From assembly GCA_902702965.1 (NCBI GenBank), contig CACRXP010000069.1, positions 1,441,244-1,505,243 of the forward strand: a stretch of DNA of 64,000 nt, written 5' to 3'. Shown in pieces: positions 40,468-51,739 of the stretch. The stretch's first letter is position 1. Every line of letters begins with the position of its first letter. The position numbers and the translations under genes are program-made. Below the pieces are notes generated by a model. The model was not told the origin of the DNA. It saw only the letters and a list, made by a program, of their open reading frames with translations, and ran no database searches. The stretch comes from Spirometra erinaceieuropaei. Taxonomy: Eukaryota > Platyhelminthes > Cestoda > Diphyllobothriidea > Diphyllobothriidae.

Positions 40468-43400
40468 CTGAAAACGCAGAGGGAGCATTAGCGGACGGTG
40501 AAGATTGTAAACAGGTCGCTGGCGAAATCGCAAGTCTGTGACAATTCTGCCACAACATACGCACCTGTTTACTGTGACCCAGATAATTGATTTCGCCGCT
40601 TTTCTCCCGAAGGTAAAAAGTCAGCCAGTAATGCAAACCGAAGACCTTTTTCCCCCTTCTCTCGCCTAGAAAGACGTGCTCGAAGCCACATGAATTTTCA
40701 CGCCTGTGAGAAATGGAAATTAGTTAATAAATACACTACTAACTATTATATCAGCAAACATGTTTACTGCATTATTAGTCAAACAGTGGGCGTCCGTTCA
40801 AGAAGCGACGATTGACTCACTTTCCGCGTTTATATGGTGAAAACCAAAGAGTTCGTAGAAAGCTCTTGAAAGAGTTTTGGTCCGATGGTGCTAACTGTCG
40901 TTCTACCAGAAAAAGTTTTGCTTCCATCATTACGTCCGTTCGAATAACGCTTTCTAGGAAGGCTTCCTGAAGGCGTTCTTTTTCGGGATTATATCCATCT
41001 TCATCAAGAAGACTGGGAAGGAAGCAGTCCTTCAGCGCAATGAAACCTGGAAATAAACATGATGAAGTCGTCACAAACCTGGAGGTTCGGGGTAGTTATT
41101 TTGTCATGTATTTTGGGGTCTGTAGACCCCGGCTGTAGGGAGGGGTGTGTTCAGTGAGGGGATGCGCCATGTTGGAACGATAGGTCGTTTCATGAGCACA
41201 GTGCACAAGGCGGTTACTCTGTACAGCCCTTAAATGTTACCAAGTTCTCCCCCGTAGCTTCCTGAAACAAACTCTGTCTAGCTGTCACATACTACTGACC
41301 GAAGCAACTTGTCAAATGAACCGCATGAAGATACCTGGGGTATGTACTTCCATAGGACTAGGCATTTTGTCTGTCCCAATCCCTTCAGAGTATTACTGCG
41401 AGAAAGCTGAATACAGCAAGAAAACGTGTAATAAAGCAAGTTTCATACTGCGGATATGCATGGGTGTTTTTGACAGATTTTGAAGGATCCAATATTATTC
41501 ACCTGTGAATTACTTGACGAACTCGGTGGGATTCGAACCCATGACAGGAAGAGGAAGGCTTCCGCCTAGGCAACGCTCTGGCCACCTGAGCTACCAGTTC
41601 TCACCTATTAATCTACTATACCCGGTAGTCATCTGGCGGATTTAAAATTGATTACTTAGAAAATCCTGCTTCGACAGTCAACTTACTGTATCAGATCTGG
41701 TGGATTCCATACGCTGGAGAAAAACACTTGCACTCTGAAGGTTTTAATCTTAAACTTTAGAAAAAATAAGTATAATGAAGCGACAAAAATGTGATGCTCA
41801 CTTCTGTACGTTGGAGTTGAGTTCAGACGCGCCTCGTCAACAAAAGTGAATAGTGGTTTGGGCGCTCTGTCCGGGATCTCGCGCGACCCCTGAATGGGAC
41901 CTGTAATTTAATATTCTCTCCAGTAACAGTGGGACAGTGCGTTGTCTCAACCATTTAAAATAATAGCAGGTAGTCATTAGCCTTTTATTTAATGTGTACT
42001 TTAGCAAGCAGGTTGATCGAAAGTGAAAAAAGTGTGAAATTAACAACCAGAACGAATGCAGCCAGACTGATGAAATTGCTGATATCCTCTGCGCGTGTGA
42101 TCAGAGTAACCTGGAGGTCATTTGCATATTTTCACGGATTCAACACTCAAAATATTTTTATCAGTTTGCTACCGAGGACGGAGGGGGGGGAGAAGTCAAG
42201 TGCTCTTTTTACTAAAAGCGATGAGTTAATGAAAGTGACGACTATAGACTTCACCCCCGGTTCGCCGCCTCCCACCACAACCTTTCCGAAATGAAGCTTT
42301 CGTGGCAGTCGGCTCTCGCGATCCTCAACGCAGCCGCTCACCCCTAGTCCGCCCCCCTCACTTGATTGCTTGATCCAAGAATGTCTTAACACCTGCGTGG
42401 TGAGGGTTCAAGACCAATCGACGCTGCGTCGCCTGCTGATTGGCTACTGGCAGACAAGGCCAGGCGCACGCACGCACTTGGCGACCGGGCAAAAACCGAA
42501 CGGTTGGCCCTCGGTTGAAGAGGACGCTTGAATTCGTCACCCACCCAAACCGCGTGTACGAACTTTCGCAAACAAACGCCGACTCCCTGACTTATAATCT
42601 GGGCATCTTCGAGTCGTCCATAACCGCACCTCGAGAGATCCTTACCGGTTTTCTTTCATGCACTGCAGTCGGTTAGTTCGGAGGCTGGAGGCGAGATCAC
42701 GAGAAAAATGCACCACTGTGCAAGGCTTATCCTTCGAGTGCTCAGAAGTCTGTTTTCCCTCTCTAGCACTGAATGGTTGTTATTCACAGTTTTCAGCATC
42801 ACGCTTGAGGTCTACATCAGGCAGCTCAACAAAATATGCTCTCTTGATTGTTGTCTAGGTGTCCCATTCCAAGAAGAGGCCCAAAGCAATTTACAGTGAG
42901 TGACCGATCTCATGAAATATTGGCCGAAATTCTGAAATGCGTTTTCGATAAGGAAGGATTTTTTGGGTGGGGTTGTAATGTTGATTATTTGGCGGCATAA
43001 ATCTATAAAGTTTCGGACTTCCCGGGGTGCCTGCTTTTGAATGCACTTCTTTCTAACCTCCTGAGGAAGCTACACTCGGTAAACATCAACTACTTAAGTA
43101 GCATGTATTTGTCACATTAATTTTCGATGGTCTTATAAATTCAAATATATTTTATACAAAACATGCACAAAAGTATGGCTTCTTTTACTCGTTTGGTAGA
43201 AAATAACAGTGCCTTTATAGTTAATACCCTAGAAAAGGTTATCGTTCGGTTTTAAAAAGATTCTGATTATGAAATTTTTAAGACCGTGTGATGTCCCTTC
43301 ATACTTAATCACACATGTCCGTTTACCAGTGCTACTCATGGAATGCACAACATAGTTCGCGTCCACTGCAAGCTTTTATGAGCTCTACATGGTATATTTT

Positions 43401-44342
43401 TAAAGATTTAGAGGGATACATCAGTTTCCTTACGCAGAAATTATGCACATTGTAGAATGAAATCAGTAAACGCTAATGCAACGTCTGATCTGTCTTAAAA
43501 TTATTCGGTAATCGGGAACCTTTTTCAAAACCTAAATATACACTTTCTTCGGATCTGAAATGAAAAGACAATGTGATTTTCTACCAAACCAATACAATAA
43601 AGCATATTTTTATGCAGATTTTCCATAAAATATGTTTGAATTTAGAAGATTTTCGGAAACTAGTGTAAAAAATGCACGCATCGATTAAAGACGCCCGAAT
43701 GCCGCCCTGGACTTCACGTCTTGCAATAAGGATATTGTTACTGTCCCAACCTCCCCGATGTTTTCTCGACAAGGTTCGATTCCGGTGACCTAAACAGGAC
43801 CCGCCGGCAATATATAATGCTCCACGTGAAATTATTTCCGAGCCAGTAGGTTGTCATTTGAATGCCTCGACAGTCATTCGTGGTTCTCTCAGGGAAGCCA
43901 AATTACCTGGTAACATGCAACGATAAGACTTCCAGCAGACTTAGTCTCGGATGAGAAAGCTGTGGATCCCAAGGGAGAAAAGTGTTCATTATTAGTGTTT
44001 TAAGCGAACCCTGGTATACCGGGAAATCACGTCAGTAGGCACACATGTAGACTTATCCGAATAGGCAGATATTACTCAGGCAATTTCAGTAGCAAGCCCA
44101 AATACGAAAGCTTGGATAAGAGTATTTTTGAGACTGACGAAGAACTGGAATTTTGAGCCTAATTTGAAAATCTAGGTTGCGGCGGTTAACTGAATTCCAC
44201 AGAAGCATTACTACCAACAGTATCAAAAGCTCGGAATTCTAGCGGCTTACCTTGCAAGTTCAGGACAATATGCTGAGGAATATTCAAGCGATTCTTGTCC
44301 TTTATCCACAGCTGCGTCAGAAGCTTTTCTAACTCCGGATAT
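40210..44342 (-). CDS. EndoU-family endoribonuclease, five exons, 5' end not found
   Basis: Five minus-strand exons join in compatible phase into 270 codons plus stop, the length of an EndoU domain. EndoU (XendoU) enzymes cut RNA at uridines leaving a 2',3'-cyclic phosphate, and many are secreted. The exons carry LEKLLTQLWIKDKNRLN, then PKPLFTFVDEARLNSTPTY, FIALKDCFLPSL, CGFEHVFLGE, GLHYWLTFYLREKSGEINY and VGTSPEFDMALYTVVFLT. The catalytic set is present: E-H in GFEHVF, the second H in GLHYW (usual GxHNW with Y for N), and a K in EIFLKDFD. All four introns are GT-AG; they hold a SINE (41460-41730) and a foldback element (42894-43680). The exon with start codon and signal peptide must lie above 44342. 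Confidence 0.88.
40565..40703 (-). CDS. EndoU catalytic exon
   Basis: 139 bp, acceptor ccatttctcacag, donor aacag|gtgcgt, phase 2 to 0. It encodes both catalytic histidines: CGFEHVFLGERRG and VFGLHYWLTFYLREKSG. The intron before it is 117 bp. Confidence 0.9.
40821..41046 (-). CDS. EndoU exon
   Basis: 226 bp, acceptor tttatttccag, donor ggaaa|gtgagt, phase 1 to 2. It encodes SFIALKDCFLPSLLDEDGYN, then ERLQEAFLESVIRTDVMMEA and FLRTLWFSPYKRG, the helical part before the catalytic region. Confidence 0.87.
41460..41730 (-). repeat. tRNA-headed SINE in an EndoU intron
   Basis: On the minus strand there is an A box (tagctcaggtggccagagcg) and a B box (tgggttcgaatccca), followed on the same strand by the body seen at 29400-29500 (tctgatacagtaagttgact). 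Confidence 0.75.
41802..41900 (-). CDS. EndoU exon
   Basis: 99 bp, acceptor ttaaattacag, donor agaa|gtgagc, phase 1 to 1. It encodes EIPDRAPKPLFTFVDEARL and NSTPTY, the family's APxPLFxxVDE and PTY motifs. Confidence 0.85.
42894..43680. mobile_element. Foldback/MITE element, copy 4 (truncated), in an EndoU intron
   Basis: It starts after TA (42892-42893) with cagtgagtgaccgatctcat and gaaatattggccgaaattc, the copy 3 subfamily. Homology ends near 43680 without the right terminus. Confidence 0.75.
43690..44240. other. EndoU intron, remainder
   Basis: No coding signal. A lone B-box-like aaggttcgattccggtga at about 43771-43788 may be the relic of another tRNA-derived SINE. Confidence 0.35.
44251..44342 (-). 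CDS. EndoU exon (first recognised)
   Basis: 92 bp. The acceptor is ...cctaaaacttgtag and the donor is caag|gtaagcc. It encodes YPELEKLLTQLWIKDKNRLN and IPQHIVLNLQG, the domain start, beginning in phase 2 and ending in phase 1. The acceptor choice is the least certain of the five, since the frame stays open further upstream. Confidence 0.75.
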
Positions 44343-44829
44343 CTACAAGTTTTAGGAAAGTGATGAGCCCTCTGATTACGCTTACACCCTAGGCCATTAG
44401 GTGCTTTTGCTATAATCGCAAAAACACCTACTACTGCTTTACTTGCAAGTGTCAACGTGTTACTGATGCTTGGAGCCGTCGAGGGGCATGACTAGTTTCC
44501 GACTGAAAACTTACAAACAACGTCTACTTTGGTAAATAAAGTAGGCAGTTCTCAATAATAAACTAACCACATCAAAAAGCGGGCATCGCAACTTACCTTC
44601 GTGGATCGGCTATTACAAGTAAACAGGGTCGATTCGTAATCAGTCAGTCGGCAGGCGCACGAAAACTCCTGCTAGGCGTCACCCTTGACTATGACCCAGT
44701 GCACCGACTTGAACATTAACATTCACTGGCTCAACCGAAGGGCGCAGCACGTCCGCGCCGACAGAGTCTTGTTTGCGGTATTCTAGTCCTTGATGCAGAC
44801 TAGGGGGGGCGGGGGCGGCAGAACGACCT
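44343..44829. other. Region upstream of recognised EndoU exons
   Basis: The minus-strand frame of the first EndoU exon stays open to about 44510 without an ATG. No signal-peptide exon could be assigned. Confidence 0.35.
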
Positions 44830-44990
44830 TCGCGGACGAAAATGTCCACCGGTAGGGTGGGCGCAGGCACGGTAACTTACGTGTGAAGTAGTTTTTAATC
44901 ATGGTGGACTTGTACAGCATCTACTGCGCTCCCTCCTCCCTCATCCAGCTGGGCCCAGCGTCAAGAAGACCAGAGACAGGATCAAACACA
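44830..44990 (+). repeat. Dispersed repeat R1, fragment
   Basis: aaaatgtccaccggtaggg, ggcacggtaacttacgtg, agcatctactgcgctccctcc and agaagaccagagac align with 22710-22870. Confidence 0.6.
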
Positions 44991-45899
44991 GTGACTGACA
45001 AAGCTAAACAACCGCCCTAAGCGTGGCACACTCGCCTTTTTCGTGCACGGTGGCTGAGGGTCTCACCAGGATAACAGAGGGACGGCTCGGATTCCACTCG
45101 AGTAGGAGTGTCATAGAGGCGTCATTAAGAAGGAGTCATCGCAGCCCGACCCCAGGACAGGCTAGAGCTATCCCGTTAGCGGGGCAAGGTCCGCAGAATC
45201 GACCTCACTCTCTCTTCCCCCTTCCAGGCACCAGTTCACTCTCCGAGCCGGTTAGCCATCTAATGCGGGGATTGGGCGTAGACGGCTGATGCTGCGTAAG
45301 CCTGTGCCAAGGCGTGCCGCCTTATTCCTCACGTAATGAATGTTCCAGCCTCTGCACAACGGATAATCTGCCTGAGTGCTGCTGCCTGTTTTGGGAAGCT
45401 AGGAAGAGTATACTCTGTGTATATTTTCCAAAACAAACACATGCTTTCTTTGTGCCTAAATGTGGACGTCTGCCGTCTCTCATAAAATATATTAGCACAC
45501 AGGGCCTGTGTTGCCTACTTTAAAGGTAGCATTATTAAACGTGCAGATGGTTGACTCCGTGAACCATCATTCCAGTCTCTGGCGCATTCTCAACAGCACT
45601 AACTCTTCCAACAGTATACTACACCACACCGGTAAAAACAGAAGGACATATTCCCCATAAAGGGGATGTAATAAAAAAGTATATTGCAGTATTTTAAGTA
45701 AGTTTGGACCAAATTACTGAGAGTATAGGAAAGCGATGTCAAATGGTCCTGTTTCTTCACCAGTTGGGTTAGCTTTACAAGATGGAGGGACGCTCAAGCG
45801 ACCGTTAGCATTATTTATCCCTGAACTAGGTCAGAACCCGCGCCGCATCGGTTACTCTTATCCTCCTACAAAATGTTAATTATACTTGATTTTCCAAAT
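44991..45899. other. No gene seen
   Basis: Short frames only, no recognisable domain. Confidence 0.3.
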
Positions 45900-46130
45900 T
45901 CTCCGTTACACCCACGCATTAGTCGTCGCGATAAACTGGGAATAGTAGATCGCTGGAACAAGATGTTTATTCGCCTGATGTTTTGGATTCATGCTCGAAC
46001 CCATCATCAAAGACAGTGTCAGATGCTGGTAATTCATGCACCAGTCGGAAATCTCAGATCCGTCTACGTGAGCGCAAACTGGCAACTCGAAGGCTAGACC
46101 CAAACTCACAGTTTTCAAAATCCATTGGAG
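45900..46130 (-). mobile_element. PLE 3' tail, reverse, decayed
   Basis: The minus strand carries TTGATGA (46004-46010), gggttcgagcatgaatcc and AAAACATC (45977-45984), then gcgaataaacatcttgttcc. The hammerhead core is mutated at both conserved halves. Confidence 0.65.
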
Positions 46131-47165
46131 AAAATGGCCATAGTGTTGACTCCCTAGGAGCAATTACCTAAAGCCAGGGCACCTCAAGGAGAGAACGCCT
46201 CGCACTTGAGGCTTGATACTCAGATGCCAACTCTATCAACAGACACCTGGACTTTCCTGCGGCCTTGAGGTCCTACGCCATTACATGCGCCATAACCAAG
46301 ACAGGACGGTCACACAGGGCTTAAAAGTACCAAGCAAATACAGCCTATCGACTAAATCCCCCCCGGCAGGAGGCTGTCAGGATTCCCAAACAAATTTCAG
46401 AAGGCCAAGGTAGTGGAAGGAGGAAAAATCGATCTGCTCAGGGTCAACTAGTTCGGCTCTCGATTTCAAATTCTGGCCGAGCATCTGCATAAAATGCTTT
46501 GAGAATGGAGAGCCGACCAAGCCCTCCGAAACGTCAGCCATACAATTCCCCTGATCCAGTGAGACCTTTACATTTCTCAAGGTTTGATGTTTTCTAACAC
46601 ATTGCTACCAATTGCCAGGACGGAAGCACTCAGACAGATTACCCGTTATGCACGTGTCCCGAGGCTAGAACATGCATTATAAGATGAGAGAGTGCCCCTG
46701 AGCTTCAATAAAAAAACATTTGAGTTCCATAACAATAAGAGGCATCTTCCAAATTGGCAGACATGATAAGACACTCACCTGTTCCTAGCGCAGTTGGAAC
46801 CATTAATACAGAAAAGGGTGATTATCACAAGAGTAAAAGGGAAAAGGAATGATGATGATGATGATGTCCGCATACTGCAGGAGAGAGTCCTTCTGGCTCA
46901 GGCTTCCGGCACGGTTCCGATGCCAACAAAGCGTGTCTGGTCAGCCAGCTGATTGACTGTTACCTGCCTTGTTTACAATGGTCTGTCACTGCATACACCG
47001 GTTCCACCAATTAGGCCCAGTTGTCATCCAGCCAGTGAGAGGCCAGTACACCACCTCGAAAAATCACCGTGCACTTATTTGGACCGATTAAACGGTTGTG
47101 TCGTGACCTGACGTGTTCGGTGCCAGGGGATATATTTATACGCGTGGCTCAAGGAGACAATCTTT
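46131..47165. other. No gene seen; GAT microsatellite
   Basis: A (GAT)n tract of about five units lies near 46850-46866. Otherwise nothing was recognised. Confidence 0.35.
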
Positions 47166-47415
47166 ATTAGTTTTGAAGGCCCACTGCCTCCACACTCATT
47201 CCCTGGCTCTTTGATCTAGACTTACTAAAGGGACACAACGGTCGTGTGAGGCGGGAGATAGGCTAGGTGCAGCGAAAACCGGTCCATTTTAAACAGATCC
47301 CCGTGCGTGTCGCGCGCTAGACCTCGTCATTTGCGAAGGCCGAACTATCGGCTGGGTCGGAGCAACTTTCGCGCCCATGTCTGTGATTGGCTGGCGATAA
47401 AGGCTAAGAAGTGCC
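47166..47415 (+). repeat. Direct repeat, unit 1
   Basis: ttgaaggcccactgc, gtgtgaggcgggaga, ggtccattttaaac, gtcgcgcgctagacctcgtc and gtctgtgattggctgg recur at 47527-47765. Confidence 0.75.
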
Positions 47416-47526
47416 GGTACATTATGACAGAGCGTTTATGTTACGTTTATACTACTTACACTTGGTGAGTAACCGTTAATAATTATTCTTAATCGACTAG
47501 CTGACATCAGGAGACGGTCGTTTTTA

Positions 47527-47765
47527 ACTTTGAAGGTCCACTGCGTTCACACTCATACCCTGACTCTTTCCAAGAGGACAGGACGGTTGTGTGAGGCGGG
47601 ATGTGGGGTAGGTTCGGCAAAAAGGGTCCATTTTAAACTAATACCCGCGTATGTCGCGTGCCAGGCCTCGTCGTTTCCCATGGCTGAACTGTCGGCTGAG
47701 TCGGAGCAGGGTTCGTGTCGATGTCTATGATTGATTGGTGAGAAAAGCTAAAAAGTGCCGGCATG
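47527..47765 (+). repeat. Direct repeat, unit 2
   Basis: Copy of 47166-47415 at a spacing of about 360 bp, roughly 75-80% identical by eye, so an old tandem duplication. Confidence 0.75.
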
Positions 47766-48004
47766 CTAGGGCAGAACACCTGTGCGTAAGGCTGAAGAGG
47801 TCGTATAACCGCGCTCTCTACGTGAAAGTACGCGAGTAATCAGTTGCTAGTGAATGAATTGAAAGTGACGGTGACTCCACAATACTCCAAACATACGCTT
47901 TTCCCAGATGACGCAACACGTGTTTCGCTGGCGTCTCTGCTGTAGGGTGAAACAACCTCGAGATATTCGTTTCATGCGACTAGTATCACTTTTGTCGCTT
48001 TTTA

Positions 48005-48120
48005 GATTTCCTCAGAAATTATCTATGAACTTGGAGTAGATCAGTTTATTCAGGGTCTATAGGCTCAGACCGAGAACTGTATGTATGAATATTTGGGCCA
48101 AAGTCCTTCAGCGCAAGCAC
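48005..48120 (+). repeat. Repeat shared with 49560-49680
   Basis: tttcctcagaaat, gaacttgg.gtagatcagtttattca and tgaatatttgggc blocks occur in both, and inverted near 57800-57880. Probably the outer part of the foldback family at 49727-49976. Confidence 0.6.
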
Positions 48121-48734
48121 GGACATCTTGGACAAATTGCCCGTGAGAACGCAAGACGAGTGAGCGTCTTTTAATTCAAAAAAGTTCACATCGCAATCTA
48201 CGGCGTCCTTAACATCATGCCCATCTGCAGGCTTTCAGTTTCCGTTTGGGCATACGTAGAAAACCTCATTTGGGGTCGTTTGGAGCTAAATACACTAGTC
48301 GCTCATCTGAATATCACAGACCCCGTCCCAGAGATCAGCGATGTAACATTGAGGGAACAAAGGCGGCACGTAGCGAACACTGAGTGGAGCGGGTCCCTAG
48401 CGAGAGCGCTCGCAGTTCCATGGGGCAGAGAGCCAGGTCTGACTGCTTTGCTGAATCCCAGAATCATACAGGGCTGGAGCATGACACTACACTGCTGGCC
48501 AACTAACCGCGCAGTCAAATTAACTGAGCCTTGCCTTCTCAAGACACCGACAATAAATCGATTTCTTTGGGTCGATTTCCTTTCTAAAAAACATGCTTAA
48601 TGATTACAGGAGAACCCTGAGAGACTAACCCACCACAAAAACCAGTAATTGGAGAGAACTTGTTTGGCAGCATAGAGAAGCCATGAAATGTAGCTGTCAC
48701 TGATGGATTATGAACAGTATTAGATCTTTTTGGG
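48121..48734. other. No gene recognised
   Basis: A 127-codon plus frame at 48217-48597 has no recognisable domain; I do not annotate it as a gene. Confidence 0.3.
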
Positions 48735-49095
48735 CAGTCGTGGTTATTTAGCCCCACCTGGAGTAAACGAACCCCAGACGCCTGTAATACGGAACAAGTC
48801 GTAGTGGGGGTTTTTACAGGTGGGGCCGGGGAACGTACAGGCGACGAGCCCAAGTAGTTGTATGCAAAAGAAAGGCTATTGGGAATGCGCGGTTGTACTT
48901 TGAGTGGTTGAGAAGTAGTTGCCCTAATCCCTAACTCTAACTCGAGCCCATAACTCTAACCCCTTATTCTAAACCCCAACCGCTAACTCTAGCCTTTAAC
49001 CATAACCCCCAACCCTAACCACTGACCATAACCCCTAACGCCAACACCGACGGTATTGTGTCCATCAGGTGGGGCTACATAACCGCATCTCACCA
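48735..49095. repeat. TIR-bearing repeat with CCCTAA-like core, copy 2
   Basis: The ends are tggttatttagccccacct and aggtggggctacataacc, an inverted pair of about 19 bp. The interior has ctaacccc, ccctaacc and cataacccc variants. It aligns inverted with 7440-7775, including the attcccaatagg / ctattgggaat segment. Confidence 0.7.
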
Positions 49096-49155
49096 TCTTC
49101 TCTCGCAAGGATAAACACTTCCTTTGTCTCTTCAGTCGTTTTTTGTCTTTTATAG

Positions 49156-49302
49156 TTTCTCCGTCTGGCTGATAGTGATGATCCGGCCAAGTTGTTGGAA
49201 CTTATGTGCAAATACTGGCACATGAAGGATGAGCGAGCACTCACCCTGGTCCTCTCGCTCATCACGAATCCCTCGGAAGGATTTCCTGAAGATGTGGAGG
49301 AG
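49156..49302 (+). CDS. Candidate exon of an unidentified host gene
   Basis: 147 bp, open throughout, preceded by gttttttgtcttttatag and followed by gtgaga. It encodes 49 residues beginning FLRLADSDDPAKLLELMCKY and ending TNPSEGFPEDVEE, of balanced helical composition unlike any repeat here. It is phase 0 at both ends. I do not recognise the family. Confidence 0.6.
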
Positions 49303-49726
49303 GTGAGAATGTGCCGCCTTTTCGCAAAACAATTCTAATGTATACAGCTGTCAAGTGTTCAAGTGGTTTTACTGATGTAAAGTGGAGTTCACATCGAGAA
49401 TCTGCCTTATGAAGCCATATTCATGACATTTCTGTAGACACGGTGACATGTTCCATCAGTTAGGAAGTCGAAGACTGAAAAAAGATCTTGGAGAATCTGC
49501 TAGATTTTAGGGCAGCGATACGATTTTTTAATTTGTTTTTTTGCAGTTTACTGAAATTTTCGTTTTTAAATTTCCTCAGAAATCATCTACGAACTTGGCG
49601 TAGATCAGTTTATTCAATGCCTATAGGCTCAAACCGAGAATTTTATGCATGAATATTTGGGCTGAAGTCCCTCAGGCATAGCAGGTAACCGCGTTATATT
49701 CATTAACTGCCCACAGGCAGCTAGTA

Positions 49727-49976
49727 GTATACTCTAGGGTAAGGTGATACCATACTAACAGCACAGGTACTAGTCAAAAGCCCATTCACGTATGTTTCGC
49801 CCATATTCTGCCGCCGCATGGCGCAGATGCGAGGGGTTCGGCTCGTCAGCAGTCATTCAGTGAGTCGTCAGTAGCTGCGTCATGCAGCGGTAGAATATCG
49901 GTGAAACACGCGTGTATGGGCTTTTGCCTAGTAACTGCGCTGTTAATATGGTATCACCTTACCCTAAAGTATCACT
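49727..49976. repeat. Foldback repeat with 90-bp arms
   Basis: The left arm, about 49727-49822, and the right arm, about 49880-49976, are reverse complements (tagggtaaggtgatacca, caaaagcccat.cacg, atattctgccgc). A single related arm is at 57675-57745. Outer flanks match 48005-48120. Confidence 0.75.
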
Positions 49977-49994
49977 AGTCATATCGTGTGTTTG

Positions 49995-50062
49995 ATTCTT
50001 ACCAAGGTCGTCGAGTTTTTCACACTTTGATCAGCTGACTGTATTGGGCATCTTCAAAGTAC
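49995..50062 (+). repeat. SINE fragment
   Basis: ttgattcttaccaaggtcgtcgagtttttcacactttg matches the B box and downstream bases of the SINE at 29680-29720 (gttcgaatcccaccgaggcgccgagtttttcac). Confidence 0.5.
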
Positions 50063-50840
50063 GCATAACGTTTTTTTTCAAAAAAATTTGATTTTCGTGG
50101 ATTTCAAGTTCCATTAAAGTTTCGCCTCTGACCATCAAAGACGTCTCCCAAACGTTTTACTGTGTATTCCCTGATAAATGTAGGGTGTTGTTAGTTTGGT
50201 AAAGCCGAAAGTGCGCGGTTTTAACTTCTGCAAGTCTAAATTCTGTGTATAGAATAAAAATTTACGGGTGAATGGTAATCATTTGGAAGCCGAAAAAAGG
50301 GTACATCCGTTATCTCCTCTAGAGTAAAGTGATAATTCCAGTAAATCATGTCCAAACGTTCTTGTACAGTGCTTTCTACATTTTGGCCAGTTGCATTACC
50401 TTTTCTTTAAGTACTACGCATAATGGCGCTTATTTAATGTACTTACTTGAGTTTTGACTAATTCGATGATACCTACACCTAACAACTGAAAGCCTCCCTA
50501 AAAACGCCGGCTGACTTCAAAAACCTTTGGTGGGACTGACTTAAAACTGGCTTTGGCTTTGATTCGAAGTGTTTAGGTGAAATGATGATGAAAGAACGCA
50601 AAATCCAGGGTATGAAATCAATTACTTCCTGGACAGCACTTTTCCATTGTTGCGACAACATCAGATTTTCAGAACCGTTTGAGCATGAGTACCTGTTAGT
50701 AGAATGACATTCATGCAATATTAGTGCACTGGGACATATCTCTGATTACCTTCCTATTTCTGTATTTCCCAGTTTGCTGCCTTAGATGTTAGAAGCGACT
50801 TAGTTGAAAAGATAGTCAGGTTGCCCACATTTTCTTACAG
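50063..50840. other. No feature recognised (possible intron)
   Basis: AT-rich sequence between two candidate exons on the plus strand. Confidence 0.3.
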
Positions 50841-50942
50841 TTTCTTCATGTCGTCAGGGCTGCTGATTATTTCCCAGATATGTGCATAGATGATAATCAC
50901 TGCAGCCTCACGGCCATTCAGGCGCTATCATGTCAAAAATAG
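50841..50942 (+). CDS. Candidate terminal exon
   Basis: After cccacattttcttacag the frame reads FLHVVRAADYFPDMCIDDNH, then CSLTAIQALSCQK and stops (TAG at 50940-50942). Phase 0 fits the exon at 49156-49302, so the two could be the 3' end of one gene. There is no independent support such as a recognised family. Confidence 0.4.
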   Translation, partial: FLHVVRAADYFPDMCIDDNHCSLTAIQALSCQK

Positions 50943-51735
50943 CTTCTGCAACCCAGGCGAAAGGAGGCCCGGTATCGACTGAGTGTAGAGATCCATGCTT
51001 TTTATTACTTCAACATGACTACTTAATTGAGTTAAATGGGCATTTTATGTTGAATTTATGTTGTCGGATAGCTTACGAAAAGGACTGAGTGTAGGGTTAA
51101 GGTTAATGTTAAGTTTAGGGTCAGGGATGGGTTAAAGAGTTAGGGTAGGGCTAAGTTTGCCCGCCGCATAATGTCTTATCTTAGCCGGCTTCCTCTGGCC
51201 ATTTGCAATTATTTGTCTTCCGCCCGTTTAATCGCACAATTCACACCTTTCAAACCGCACAATTTGCTCCGGCGCCTCGCTGTAGCAGTAAAACAAGCAT
51301 TTAGCCGACATGAAAGTTTTCTCGCCGTTTTCTGCAAACTCCGTTAACCGTCGCGCCCATCTACCCTGCTGATAAAACTCTTACGAACACCCTTCCCTAT
51401 TATAGGAGTCCACGGGCCTACATATACTATCCTCGCCGAAAGCGTTTTATCTGTCCAACATGGCGCAATAGATCCCGCACTCAGATTTTTTGTATAAAAA
51501 CGCGGATGGGGCATCCTATCGAAAGCCTTCCTGATGTCAAAGTCAAATAGCGCCTGCGGGATAGGTCAGATCTATTACTCTCATTCAGTTTTCTTGAGGG
51601 GAAATAACAAGCCTAAGATATTAATGACCGGCACAAAGACTAAAATGGGACCTACCCAGATTTAAAAACATTAAGTACCCCGTCATATGGTGTTAAATGA
51701 CTCTCCATAAGCTGCGGGTTAAAGTAACTGGGAGG
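50943..51735. other. No gene seen; degenerate TTAGGG-like tract
   Basis: About 51085-51150 has gggttaagg, gtttagggt and gttagggtaggg variants. Confidence 0.4.
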
Positions 51736-51739
51736 AAAT

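Noticed and set aside
48217..48597. 127-codon plus-strand gene
   Set aside because: No recognisable domain, no splice partners, and it lies between two repeat copies; its length is within chance for this base composition.
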